Position numbers and translations under genes: made by a program
The notes under the pieces: generated by a model
What the model saw: the letters and a program-made list of their open reading frames with translations, nothing else
Told to the model about the DNA's origin: nothing
The model's database searches: none
NCBI RefSeq assembly: GCF_004355225.1
Contig: NZ_CP037933.1
Span: 1,054,001 to 1,118,000, forward strand
Source of the DNA: Flavobacterium nackdongense
Lineage (GTDB): Bacteria > Bacteroidota > Bacteroidia > Flavobacteriales > Flavobacteriaceae
Length of the DNA: 64,000 bases
Direction of reading: 5' to 3'
Shown here: positions 53,649 to 63,484 of the stretch, piece after piece
Layout: the number at the start of each line of letters is the position of its first letter
Position numbering within the stretch: position 1 is the first letter of the stretch

Positions 53649-55538
53649 TTAATTACGGAAATAGATGTTGTCTAGGAAGATAGTACCATTGCCATCAAAT
53701 TTTAACTGAATAATATTCCCTAAATTCACTGGTGAAAAAGCCGTTAAAGGGATATCGATACTTCTCCATCCATTTACCGAAGGCGCAGGACCAGTAGGAA
53801 CTGTTAATGTAAAAGCTTTCTCAACAGGGCCAGGGCTAATGAGGTAAACTTTTAAACTGCTAGAATTGGAAGAATAATAATCTAAGTGCAACTGTGTTTT
53901 AGAGGTTACATTTACGCTACTGCCCAACTGTATTCCCTGGTAATTGAGATTAGCATATTTTAGGGTGTTGTTTCCAGCTATAGGTACTTGAGTAACTACC
54001 GTAGCTTGACCCCAATTGGGATTAAAATCAGTTCCCGCGACATTGGTGTATGCATCACTGAACACCGATGTCACATTAGCCGTAGGAACGGTAGGCGTTG
54101 GTGCGGCCGTGGTTGGCGTGGCAGGAATAATACTTCCATCATTGTAGAAATAAATATTATCTGCATAAAAATTAGTAATGTTGGTTCCTTCGAAAATGAT
54201 TTGACCAATATGTGTTTTGCTAGTCAAACCTGTATAACTTGACAGAGGAATGTTTAGTCCAATCCAACTTTTTGTAACCAAGGTAGGGCTTGAAAAGGAC
54301 ACGACAGAACTTTTATCATCTGTACCTCCCGCTACACCATCGGCTCCGAAATCTACTAATTGTACTTTAAAGACCGAACCCGCTGCTATGGCGTTTGGCA
54401 TATAAAGATCGATGTGCAAGTGCGACATAACCGAAGCATCAACAGTAGGAGAACTGAATTGAATTCCGACAAAATTGAAATTAGTATAGTTCAATACATT
54501 ATCTCCATTAACGGTAAAATCGGCAGATTTTGTCGTTTGGTACGGTTGCCAATAGCCATTGTAATAGTCAACTGGAATATTAGGATATTTTTCGGTGAAT
54601 ATCGAAATTACTTTTGAAGCATCTTGCGTTGGAATTGGAGCAGGTACATAGGTTCCTGCCGAGTTGATAGTCAAGGATCCTTTTGCAGTACTATCGCCTA
54701 ATTTTGCTGTAATAACAGCGGTTCCAGCGCCTATAACTTTTACAATTCCGAGTTCATCAACAGTGGCTACTGATGGATTTGATGAAGTAAATACAAAATA
54801 AGCTGGTGTAAGATTTACATTTTGGTTCACTCCATTAGGCAAACTGAAAGAAGCAGTCAAACCATCGATTGGGAGCGTTACTCCTATAAAAGAAGTTTCC
54901 ACTTTATTGGCACCATTCAAAATAGCCCCTTGTCCGGCTGAAATGGTTCCTAATTTTTCGAATTTTACTTCGTCTAACCAAAAGGTGTATCCTTTTCCGT
55001 TTTCGGGTCCTTCTGAAACGAATAACATTCCTTTTTCTATTTTCAATTTGGAAGGATCAGGAATTGGAATAATATATTTTTTCCAAACGGTACTTAAAGT
55101 TAGACCAGATATAGAGGTTTGATATTTATTAGCTCCAAAATCATTCCCAAAACCGATCACATCGATTGTAGCAGATTGAGTAGATTTAGCCCAAAAAGTC
55201 AAAGCATCATAACCTGATAAATCTCTACCAACCTCTGTAAAATAGGATCCCCCAACATAAGCGCCTGCAGGATCATTTACGTTCGGGACATCAAAACGCA
55301 TGGACGCGGCAGTCTTATTATAAGACACTTGATCATCTACTTGGAAACCTAAAATAACAGTCCCTCCAAAGGCAGCAAAATTGAGACCTGGGCTAAATGT
55401 ATCGATAAATACATCGGGATTAACAGAATATTTAGCTGGTTGTAAATCCGCATCATCATTCTGACATCCCCAAACTAGCAGTAAACCCATCAGGGCAAAA
55501 ACTGCTTTATTTAATTTTATTTCTAGGATTGTTCTCAT
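53649..55538 (-). CDS. Surface glycan-binding-like lipoprotein
   Basis: 629 residues. Lipobox VWGC (about residue 25). First a CBM-like beta-sandwich (about 30-200), then a BIG2-type Ig domain (TPAYFVFTSSNPSVATVDELGIVKV), then two copies of a carbohydrate-binding-like module (ASKVISIFTEKYPNIPVDYYNGYWQP... and VTSVFSDAYTNVAGTDFNPNWGQ...). The last module recurs in the T9SS protein at 61903. It probably holds glucan at the cell surface next to the GH16 lipoprotein, the position a SusE/F or SGBP takes in a Sus locus. Confidence 0.75.
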   Translation of the reverse strand: MRTILEIKLNKAVFALMGLLLVWGCQNDDADLQPAKYSVNPDVFIDTFSPGLNFAAFGGTVILGFQVDDQVSYNKTAASMRFDVPNVNDPAGAYVGGSYFTEVGRDLSGYDALTFWAKSTQSATIDVIGFGNDFGANKYQTSISGLTLSTVWKKYIIPIPDPSKLKIEKGMLFVSEGPENGKGYTFWLDEVKFEKLGTISAGQGAILNGANKVETSFIGVTLPIDGLTASFSLPNGVNQNVNLTPAYFVFTSSNPSVATVDELGIVKVIGAGTAVITAKLGDSTAKGSLTINSAGTYVPAPIPTQDASKVISIFTEKYPNIPVDYYNGYWQPYQTTKSADFTVNGDNVLNYTNFNFVGIQFSSPTVDASVMSHLHIDLYMPNAIAAGSVFKVQLVDFGADGVAGGTDDKSSVVSFSSPTLVTKSWIGLNIPLSSYTGLTSKTHIGQIIFEGTNITNFYADNIYFYNDGSIIPATPTTAAPTPTVPTANVTSVFSDAYTNVAGTDFNPNWGQATVVTQVPIAGNNTLKYANLNYQGIQLGSSVNVTSKTQLHLDYYSSNSSSLKVYLISPGPVEKAFTLTVPTGPAPSVNGWRSIDIPLTAFSPVNLGNIIQLKFDGNGTIFLDNIYFRN

Positions 55539-55552
55539 TTTTATATTTTTAT

Positions 55553-58500
55553 TTAGTTACCAATGTTTATGTGTAAATAGGTTCTAATTTCCCATTCTTG
55601 CCCGTTTGAAAATCCGATAGCTGTTGGGTCTGGCACCCACATTCCAGAAGGATCTAAAGTTTGAGTAGGGTTATAACGTGGAGAGTATTGATCTAAAGAA
55701 CGCCAAGTCCCGCGAATTCCCAGACTAGTGTTTGGCAGAATAAACCAATCGGGTTTTCCGATATTGAACGAGATATCCGCCATCAATTGCAATGGGTATG
55801 TCAAGTTGAAATCTCTATGGTAATCAAATGGTCCCCAATCGTTGACTTTTACAAATGAAGTCAATTTGACTTTTTTGTACAGCATTCTTAAATCCAAACC
55901 ATAACGATCTATTGTTCGGGCATCACTACCATTGGCTTGAGATGGTCCGCCATAAATGGTGCCAATAAAACCAAGATCAGGACTTAGTTTTGAAACAATT
56001 CGTGCATTGGTTTCCCATAAATCTTTGGCCGGTGGCGCTCCATTAAAAGCGAAAGTAGAACGGTCGGCTTGAAAACCAATAGCAGCATCCTGAGTTGTAG
56101 GCAAATGACGGAATACAAATCCTGCACTTACGGCAAATTTGGAATCCTCTGAACGGTCATTTTCCCAATCATACATCCAAGTACCCGGTGTTGGATCGAA
56201 AGTGAACAATATTTCGCTTGCTACTTGTTCTCTATTGGCTCTCACCACAAATGGGTCGTCTAAAATATTACGTGGTCTTCCAGGAGCAGGAACATCTGTA
56301 GCGATAGGGCCTTCCAAAGGTTTTTGCCACAGAAAGTTTGGTGCAATTTGTAATTTTCCGATAGTATAGGTCAAACCAGTTAACAAATTGTACTGGTTTC
56401 CACTACCGCTGTCTTTAAGTCTCCAACCGGTAAAAGTCTGCGTTAAATCGGCTCCACCTCCAGCAACCAATCCTTGAGCAGCTGCTTGAGCATACCAATT
56501 GATTTGTCCACCAGTATAAGTCACTTTCATTTTACCACCCAAATTATCTTTCGTTTCAATTTGATTGATATAGACTTGCTGATTGGCTCCTTCCCCTCGT
56601 ACTACTTGATAATCTCGACCGTGAAGTGGCTGGCCGGCCCAAATAGCGCCTAAATCAACAGCAAATTTTCCAAATTTTCTGTTTACATGTGCGGTAAAAC
56701 GTCTTGTTTTGGGCTGTGGAATTGCATAAGAAGTTTGTGTGTTAGTCCTTTGGGTTAAATCTTCGTGAAAAATCCCAGTGAAATCAAATTTTCCAATTGT
56801 TTTGGAGTATTTAAGTAAAACCGCTGGATTCGCTCCCCACCAAAGTTCAGGTCCCATCGCTAATTTAAATCCCTTAAACATTTTCTTTCCTTCAATTTCT
56901 AATCCATAAGGAGCTCTACCTTGATAAATATCTAAATTAGGTCCATAATTGGCTTCAGGATATAGGCCAAAGAAATCGCCTTCATAACCCCAATGATAGT
57001 GTCCGGTTCTATAAAATCCGTCTAGTTTGAATAATTTATCATCCCATTTGTAGCTTGCTCTATAAAGTTCCACTCGATTATTATCTTCTAAAGAGATGGT
57101 TCCATCAGGGCTTTCTACTTGCACAGGTCTTCCTCTATTTTCATAAAAAATTTCATCAATTGGATTCAATGCTACATTACCTAAAACATTGAATTCAACG
57201 TTGGCGGTCATATTAGCACTGGGACTTCCTTCGACACCTATAAAAAAAGATTGCATATTATCGAAACCCAATTGGTTAGGATAGGTAGTCGTATTTGGAA
57301 CAGGATCTTTAGGAGTTGTGATTAAATCGCCTCCTGTACTGAAGGTGGTGATTTCTGCAGACAACCTCGATAGTCTAATTTTTGAGTTTTTTGAACTATC
57401 CAACGCTGCTTTATCACCTCTGGCTCGTAAAGTGGCATCTAAAATTTGAATAGTATCAAAATGGTGTTCTACATCTGCTAGCTTTTTTCCATTGGAATAC
57501 GGGTTAAACTGATGTACTTCTTTCAGTACATAGTAAGCGGATCGTGGGTACAATTGATAATTGCCATTTACATCTGTAGGACCTTTGGCGCAAATACCAA
57601 ACCATTCTTCATTCATGTTATTTTCGCCTTTCACATAATCAAAAGCGTAACCTCCATTCGCCCAAGAGGCATTAGTATCGTGTACGTCTAAGAGTTTTGT
57701 TTGCCCATATTTCCACCAACCATCACTAAATTGAAAAGTAAAGCCCCCCAAACAATTTCCGCTTTTACCGATACCGGCGGCGTTTTCATAGATTTCCTTC
57801 CAATTGCCTTTGAGCAAAGCTGCTTGTGCATTTTGATCTTCCTGATTAGTTACCGCATTAAAAGCATCTGAACCAAATTCAGCGAATAGAATTGGTTTGC
57901 CATATTCTTTTTTAACTCTTTCGAATACATCACCAAACGAAATACCACGATACACATTCAAACCTAAGATATCCACATCCGGGCATTCCTTGGCAATTAA
58001 ATCAAGAAAAAGCAAATCCCCATTACAAATCCCTATTGGATGTGATTTGTCGATGGCTTTCATAGCGAGGGTCGCTTCATTGAATAATTTATACATCGAT
58101 TCGGCACGTACTGTAGATTTTCTATCCTCGATAGGAATATCTTCTGTTTCGGCTCCATCCCAAAACAACCCATAATTATTTTCATTACCCAATAAAAATA
58201 ACAACAAACCTTTGGTATCCTTATACTCGGCAGCCATTTGTTTTACTTCTTCCAGAAGCAATGCGCGGGTCGCAGGGTTAGAATATTCGGTATTCACTAC
58301 CCAAGTGCCGTTTAAAGTCAATCCATACCGACCAAAAGTATGGTTGAGCATGGTGTAAATTCCGTATTTGGTATAAATGTATTCAATCCATTTTTTAGGT
58401 ATCCCTGAATATACTCTGATGGTGTTGACCCCCATATTTTTCAAAAGCCCCATCTCATCATCCAGCGCTTTTGTAATAAGTTCGTCTTTTTGTTTCCACA

Positions 58501-58684
58501 AACTGTAATTAAAATTCGCACCAATAGGCACATAATCCCAATTTACCCCATTGATCATGAGCTCTTGTCCATTTGCTTTAAGTTTGGTTCCTTCAGTGGT
58601 ATTTACCAATTGGATTTGATCCGATTGTGCAAACAAAGAAATAGAACAACTAAAAAGCGTGAGTAAAAAAATAACCTTTTTCAT
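55553..58684 (-). CDS. Clan GH-A glycosidase fused to an outer-membrane beta-barrel
   Basis: 1043 residues in one frame. Signal peptide 1-20. Residues about 25-395 form a TIM barrel (GH2/GH5-like) with acid/base E168 in FLLGNENNYG and nucleophile E269 in ILFAEFGSD. From about 450 to the end the protein is alternating amphipathic strands with aromatic girdles (HWGYEGDFFGLYP, GPELWWGANPAVLLKY, TWMYDWENDRSEDSKFAVSAGFVF) and ends in a WEIRTYLHINIGN strand. This is typical of an outer-membrane porin. The enzyme would then sit at the pore on one face of the outer membrane. The substrate is presumably beta-glucan. First gene of its transcription unit. Confidence 0.82.
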   Translation of the reverse strand: MKKVIFLLTLFSCSISLFAQSDQIQLVNTTEGTKLKANGQELMINGVNWDYVPIGANFNYSLWKQKDELITKALDDEMGLLKNMGVNTIRVYSGIPKKWIEYIYTKYGIYTMLNHTFGRYGLTLNGTWVVNTEYSNPATRALLLEEVKQMAAEYKDTKGLLLFLLGNENNYGLFWDGAETEDIPIEDRKSTVRAESMYKLFNEATLAMKAIDKSHPIGICNGDLLFLDLIAKECPDVDILGLNVYRGISFGDVFERVKKEYGKPILFAEFGSDAFNAVTNQEDQNAQAALLKGNWKEIYENAAGIGKSGNCLGGFTFQFSDGWWKYGQTKLLDVHDTNASWANGGYAFDYVKGENNMNEEWFGICAKGPTDVNGNYQLYPRSAYYVLKEVHQFNPYSNGKKLADVEHHFDTIQILDATLRARGDKAALDSSKNSKIRLSRLSAEITTFSTGGDLITTPKDPVPNTTTYPNQLGFDNMQSFFIGVEGSPSANMTANVEFNVLGNVALNPIDEIFYENRGRPVQVESPDGTISLEDNNRVELYRASYKWDDKLFKLDGFYRTGHYHWGYEGDFFGLYPEANYGPNLDIYQGRAPYGLEIEGKKMFKGFKLAMGPELWWGANPAVLLKYSKTIGKFDFTGIFHEDLTQRTNTQTSYAIPQPKTRRFTAHVNRKFGKFAVDLGAIWAGQPLHGRDYQVVRGEGANQQVYINQIETKDNLGGKMKVTYTGGQINWYAQAAAQGLVAGGGADLTQTFTGWRLKDSGSGNQYNLLTGLTYTIGKLQIAPNFLWQKPLEGPIATDVPAPGRPRNILDDPFVVRANREQVASEILFTFDPTPGTWMYDWENDRSEDSKFAVSAGFVFRHLPTTQDAAIGFQADRSTFAFNGAPPAKDLWETNARIVSKLSPDLGFIGTIYGGPSQANGSDARTIDRYGLDLRMLYKKVKLTSFVKVNDWGPFDYHRDFNLTYPLQLMADISFNIGKPDWFILPNTSLGIRGTWRSLDQYSPRYNPTQTLDPSGMWVPDPTAIGFSNGQEWEIRTYLHINIGN

Positions 58685-58786
58685 ACTAGATGTAGTTTTG
58701 AATGTTTGAATAATTTTTGAATTCGAAAGTCCGAAAAATAGAATATTGTAAATTTAAAGGAATAAACTAGAGTTTCTGCAAAAACA

Positions 58787-58936
58787 ACCACAACAAAAAA
58801 CATACAATGCAAAAAAAAGCGTCTTAAAGTTTTGATACTTAAATAAAACTTTGTGTTTATTGAAGAAAATGCTGCACAAAAAATCATAATTGTGCTCCTA
58901 CCAACTCCTAAAAAAACGATAATGTTGTGGTGATGT
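58787..58936. promoter_or_regulatory. Candidate regulator sites upstream of the glycosidase-barrel gene
   Basis: The box at 58902-58936 (CAACTCCTAAAAAAAC, 6 nt, TGTTGTGGTGATGT) is nearly the same as 63451-63484. A second, inverted ACCACAACA lies nearer the gene at 58787-58795. The gap 58685-58965 holds no gene. Confidence 0.6.
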
Positions 58937-58965
58937 ATAGTTAAATTTTAAGAAATAAACCTAAA

Positions 58966-61785
58966 CTATACAGCCAAGATATACTCAACAAGTCCTTGTT
59001 CGTGATGTAAATCCATTTTTTTACGCAAACGATATCTTTTTATCTCTACACTGCGGAGTGATATATTCAGTAAAGGCGCAATTTCCTTGGATGATAGATT
59101 CAATCGAAGGTAAGCGCAAAGTCTTAAATCATTGGGAGTTAATAGCGGGTGTTCCTGTTTGATTTTTTTCAAAAAGTCTTTATCAGCTACATCAAATGCT
59201 TCCTTAAATACTTTCCAAGAATCCTCTTCGGTAATATTTTTGTTGATGGTTCGAATCACTGATTTTACACTCAAGCTGGCGCTATTTTCGGTTGTTTTTT
59301 TCAAATCCTCCTTGATAAAAGCGAGCAATTCATTTTTACTATTCAAACTCATCGTTGAGGCTGCCAACTCTTTGTTTTTCAAATCGACATCGAGCGCAAG
59401 CTTTTCATTTTCCAACTTCATAAATTGTTGTTCCATTTCCAGCTCTTTAATTTCGAGTAATCTGTTGTTTTCTTCGATTAACTTTTCTCTTTGTTTATGG
59501 TAATAACGTCTGTACGCTTTATGAATGTAATAAGAACCTACCATCAGTAATAGAAAATAGATAAAAAGTGCCAAATTTGTTCTGTAAAATGGTTTTAATA
59601 TCGTGAAAGAATAAATCGCAGTATTTTCTATAGCAGAATTAGCAAATTTAGCCCGCACCTTGAAAACATAGTCGCCGGGTGAAAGATTTTTGAAATTCGC
59701 CGTTGATTTAGTACCCCATTCGCTCCAATCCTCTTGAAAACCCTCTAAAAGATACTGATATTCTGCTTTGATATATTTATTGTATTCGGGTACTGAGTAA
59801 TCAAATGAAATATTATTTTCGCTGAACCGAAACTCTCCTTCATTTTTCACAGACTGATAATTTGATTTTTCTCCTAATTTATTGGTTGTAACCTCCGTGA
59901 TAGATACCGTATAATTCTGGGAGGCTAGATCACTAATATTCAAAACATAATAGCCATCTGTTGTACCTATTAAATAATCAAAATTCGAAATTTGTGTAAT
60001 ATTTTCAAAACCAGGCATCGCATTGGTCAAAGAAGCAGGAATAGGAATCACATTTTGTTTGAGCTGATTGCTCACTTTACTTAACGAAAAATAATGGATG
60101 TAATTTTTAGAAAATAACCAAATTTTATTCGAATTATCAACAATCATTTTTCCCGAAGTATATTGGTCTTTTTCAAATACCGAACTCAATAATTTGTCTT
60201 TATCAAATTGCTTAGTCTTAGCATTCAATTTAAAAATACCTTCTTTGTAAGCGTAATAAATTGTGTTATTAAATTTGACCAAACCTGAATTTTTGCCACT
60301 TTTCGGAGAACCATAAGTGGACAGTGCTCGTACATTTAGCAATTTCGGATCCAATTGCAGTCTAAAAAGCCCTTGTTTCTCGTGGCTTACATAGACATTC
60401 AGTGCATTATCGATTTCGAAATATCTGGAGGAGTAATCAAAGCCCTTAATTTTATTTCTGAATATCCATTGATTATTTACTTTTTCGATGACCGATACAC
60501 CGGAATAATTTCCTTGCAGTAAGACCGACTTTTGATTCGGTATTGTTTGAATTTTCCAGGTTCCTGAGCTCGAATAAATATTTTTGGCATTGGCATCATT
60601 GATTACGAATGTACCCGAATCGTGACCGCAAAATAAAGTGCCATCATGTTCAAATAAGGACCAAACCTGACCTTTAGTTCCATTAATCAGCGTGAATCCT
60701 TCATTGGTTGCGCTGTTTTTGTAAAACAAACCTTGATTGGTTCCAATGTAGAGCTTGTTTTGATAGATTTTAGCCGCATAAACAGTTCCTAAATTCCCGG
60801 TTTCATCTGTTCGACTATGGATCGGGGATTGCAGATTTATACAATTGATTCCGTTATCTGAACCCACCCAAAGATTTTTATCAAAATCTTCAAATAAAGA
60901 TAATGCTGTGTTATTGGTAAGGCCGGTAACTTGAGTGATATGGTATTTTAAATTACCTTCTTTGTTTAAAATAAATATACCTTTCGAAACCGTTCCGATG
61001 ACTAGACTGCCGTCCGATAATCGAATACTACTATACACATTGGTCGAGGCTAATTCCCCATCGATCGCCGTCGCATATTTCGTCAAAACGGCATTTGCTA
61101 GTTTGTAAAAGCCATTGAATTCAGTCTGAATCAAAAGCCCCTCATCAATAGAGAAGATGTTAACAATTCGATTTTTTTGCAGCACCAGATTGTCCGAAAC
61201 CAACTTACTTTTGCCACTTTCAATTTCGAAAAGTCCACCATTTAAGGATTGAAAATAAATCGAGTTGTTTACTTTGTATGATTTTGTAATACCATTTTTG
61301 GTTGGCACGATGATTAGGGTTCCTTTTAGAGAATCAAAAATAAAAATTCTATTCAAAGACTGAAAAACCACCCATTGATCGTAACTGATTATGTTCCAAA
61401 GGATTTCGTCGTTTATAAACTTGTTTTTAATTTTAGAACTAAGTGAAGTGTATTTTAGCCTGCCATTGACTTGTCTTTTCCAGAAGCCAAATTCCATATA
61501 ACAGCCCGTGTAAATTCGGTCTCCAATAATTTTTACCGACCGGATAATGGTTTCATTAGGCGAAGGATAAAGTGACCAACTGGAACCATTAAATTCTAAC
61601 AGCCCTTCATTATTGGCAAAATAAAGATATTGATTGGTGTCTTGAGAAATCATCCAATTTTGATTTCCCCCCTCATAACTTATTGGGGAATATTTGATTA
61701 TTGGCGGTAATTCTTGGGAAATACCGATAGAAAAATGAAACAAAAAAGCAAAAGAAATAAATCTAAGAAGACGATTATTCATCAT
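58966..61785 (-). CDS. Membrane sensor/regulator: beta-propeller, Y_Y_Y, LuxR-type HTH
   Basis: 939 residues from ATG 61785 (MMNNRLLRFISFAFLFHF signal segment); the longer frame adds an unlikely leader. Two propellers of regulator-type repeats (residues about 30-640), a triple-tyrosine domain (about 650-720, YQYLLEGFQEDWSEWG), one membrane helix (about 725-750), a coiled coil, and a LuxR-type helix-turn-helix at the C-terminus (LTPNDLRLCAYLRLNLSSKEIAPLLNISLRSVEIKR). No kinase or receiver domain is present. So it probably senses glucan fragments in the periplasm and binds DNA directly. Within the glucan locus it is the only regulator seen. Confidence 0.85.
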   Translation of the reverse strand: MMNNRLLRFISFAFLFHFSIGISQELPPIIKYSPISYEGGNQNWMISQDTNQYLYFANNEGLLEFNGSSWSLYPSPNETIIRSVKIIGDRIYTGCYMEFGFWKRQVNGRLKYTSLSSKIKNKFINDEILWNIISYDQWVVFQSLNRIFIFDSLKGTLIIVPTKNGITKSYKVNNSIYFQSLNGGLFEIESGKSKLVSDNLVLQKNRIVNIFSIDEGLLIQTEFNGFYKLANAVLTKYATAIDGELASTNVYSSIRLSDGSLVIGTVSKGIFILNKEGNLKYHITQVTGLTNNTALSLFEDFDKNLWVGSDNGINCINLQSPIHSRTDETGNLGTVYAAKIYQNKLYIGTNQGLFYKNSATNEGFTLINGTKGQVWSLFEHDGTLFCGHDSGTFVINDANAKNIYSSSGTWKIQTIPNQKSVLLQGNYSGVSVIEKVNNQWIFRNKIKGFDYSSRYFEIDNALNVYVSHEKQGLFRLQLDPKLLNVRALSTYGSPKSGKNSGLVKFNNTIYYAYKEGIFKLNAKTKQFDKDKLLSSVFEKDQYTSGKMIVDNSNKIWLFSKNYIHYFSLSKVSNQLKQNVIPIPASLTNAMPGFENITQISNFDYLIGTTDGYYVLNISDLASQNYTVSITEVTTNKLGEKSNYQSVKNEGEFRFSENNISFDYSVPEYNKYIKAEYQYLLEGFQEDWSEWGTKSTANFKNLSPGDYVFKVRAKFANSAIENTAIYSFTILKPFYRTNLALFIYFLLLMVGSYYIHKAYRRYYHKQREKLIEENNRLLEIKELEMEQQFMKLENEKLALDVDLKNKELAASTMSLNSKNELLAFIKEDLKKTTENSASLSVKSVIRTINKNITEEDSWKVFKEAFDVADKDFLKKIKQEHPLLTPNDLRLCAYLRLNLSSKEIAPLLNISLRSVEIKRYRLRKKMDLHHEQGLVEYILAV

Positions 61786-61847
61786 TTGATTAAGAAATTG
61801 AAAATTTTGTTTTATAAAAATAGAAATAATTATGGGATAAAAACAAT

Positions 61848-61876
61848 AAAGGCACGTTTTTTTGAAACGTGCCTTT
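61848..61876. terminator. Intrinsic terminator between the regulator and the T9SS protein
   Basis: AAAGGCACGTTT (61848-61859) pairs perfectly with AAACGTGCCTTT (61865-61876). It terminates the upstream T9SS gene on minus. Confidence 0.85.
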
Positions 61877-61902
61877 AAAAACAAAACTATTTAACCTAAA
61901 AA

Positions 61903-63294
61903 CTATTCTTTAACCACTTTTGATGTGCTTACTTTTCCATCAATTTCTGTAGTGACCATGTATACTCCTTTTTGAAGTTCATTGGTTTGCAAAGTTGCTC
62001 TGTTACTTTTTGGACTAGCTTTCAAAACCTCTTGACCTAGAATATTATAAACCGATACTCTTTGTATTTCACTGTTAGCTTCTATAGTCAAAGTGTTTTT
62101 CACTGGATTAGGATACATTTTCACACTTGAAGTTTCAAATTTTGAAGTTCCTAAAGCCGTTCCTTTGTAAATATAAACATTGTCAAAATAAACAATACCC
62201 AAATTAGAGGTAACAATAAACTGTGCGATATTATTTCTTGCTCCCACTGTCCAGGCTGATAAAGGCATGTCCAAAGAAATCCAAGTACCAGGATTAGGAT
62301 TAGGTAAAGCAGGGTTGCTTCCATTAGTTGTAGAAAACTCAATAGCGTTTAATTCACCTGTATTATCTGCTTTAAAGTTTGAAAGCTTCAAATTATAACT
62401 TTTATCCAAAGTTGCTGTAGAAGTCCAAATATCCATATGAAAACGTTCCATCGCGCTCAAATCTTTATGATTTGCCAGAGTACTAAAATCAACACCGATG
62501 AAACCATCTCCAGCGTGATCCACTTTTTTGGTAGCATTACCAGCAATCATAACATCTTGAACAACTTTTCCGGTGGGTGCATACCAGATTGGAGCTGCAT
62601 TCCAATTATCAATAGTAATATTAGCGTATGCATTGCTAAATATTGAAATTACGTCAGCGGCGTTTCTGTTAGGAGGAGTTGGAGCAGCAACAGTTGGGAC
62701 TGGCTCAACAGGAGGAACACCAAGGGGTCCTTTAATATTATCTACATAAAAAGTTCTTGCGGGAGTAGTTACATTGGGAAAGAATGACGTTTCACCAGCT
62801 TTCCAGTAGGCATGAATTACAAACGAATTATAAATACCATTTGCCATAGGCGCTTTGCCATCTAAAGCAGTATTAAAGGTAAAAGAAAGGGTTTGCCATT
62901 GACCATTACCGTTATGAGTAACTTCTGCTGCTGCTTCAGGCGCACCAGAAACACCACCATTTACTTTTACCAAAAATGTAATTGGTGTAAATGAAAGTAC
63001 ATCCATAGTCATCGTTTTGGTTGTTGTCAAACCAACAGGAGATGTTAAATTTAAATTGATTCCTTGCCAAGGCTCAGGACTTGCACTTCCCACAATTTTT
63101 AGTACTTGTGACGTGTTAGTTAAAGTACCAGCTTCAACAACCGGAGCTGGCATATTGCCGAAAGGACCTCCATTTACGCCCCCACTTTCTCCAGTTTCAA
63201 ATCCTAACAAAAGATTTTGAGAGTATCCAAAGGACGCTGTCAATAGAACCACCAAAACTAAAATTGATTTCAATTTTAAAGTAATTTTTTTCAT
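61903..63294 (-). CDS. T9SS-secreted glucan-binding protein
   Basis: 463 residues. Signal peptide (ending SFGYSQ), N-terminal CBM-like sandwich (LLLGFETGESGGVNGGPFG; about 28-190), a proline-rich linker (VEPVPTVAAPTPP), a second module like those in the lipoprotein at 53649 (DVISIFSNAYANITIDNWN), and a T9SS type A sorting domain. No catalytic residues are seen. A separate transcript with its own -7 box and terminator, sharing an upstream box with the glycosidase-barrel gene, so it is probably in the same regulon. Confidence 0.8.
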   Translation of the reverse strand: MKKITLKLKSILVLVVLLTASFGYSQNLLLGFETGESGGVNGGPFGNMPAPVVEAGTLTNTSQVLKIVGSASPEPWQGINLNLTSPVGLTTTKTMTMDVLSFTPITFLVKVNGGVSGAPEAAAEVTHNGNGQWQTLSFTFNTALDGKAPMANGIYNSFVIHAYWKAGETSFFPNVTTPARTFYVDNIKGPLGVPPVEPVPTVAAPTPPNRNAADVISIFSNAYANITIDNWNAAPIWYAPTGKVVQDVMIAGNATKKVDHAGDGFIGVDFSTLANHKDLSAMERFHMDIWTSTATLDKSYNLKLSNFKADNTGELNAIEFSTTNGSNPALPNPNPGTWISLDMPLSAWTVGARNNIAQFIVTSNLGIVYFDNVYIYKGTALGTSKFETSSVKMYPNPVKNTLTIEANSEIQRVSVYNILGQEVLKASPKSNRATLQTNELQKGVYMVTTEIDGKVSTSKVVKE

Positions 63295-63320
63295 AATAAA
63301 TAAATTTTTAAGTTAATATT

Positions 63321-63328
63321 CAAATGTA
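63321..63328 (-). promoter_or_regulatory. -7 element of the T9SS binding-protein gene
   Basis: CAAATGTA on plus reads TACATTTG on minus, 27 nt ahead of the start codon. No -33 element at 19 nt is evident, which fits an activator-dependent promoter. Confidence 0.6.
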
Positions 63329-63450
63329 AGCAATCCTCATCTTATTGATATTTTGTTGAACTATACAAAAACTATACAAAACAAAAAAGGACGAAAACGT
63401 TTGAAATCATTACGTATATAGGTTTTAAGCTAAAAATTCTGTCAACATTT

Positions 63451-63484
63451 CAACTACTAAAAAAACTCATTGTTGTGGTAATGT
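63451..63484. promoter_or_regulatory. Candidate regulator box, second copy
   Basis: CAACTACTAAAAAAAC, 5 nt, TGTTGTGGTAATGT. It matches 58902-58936 except for one gap and a few changes and lies about 160 bp ahead of the T9SS gene. Confidence 0.6.
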
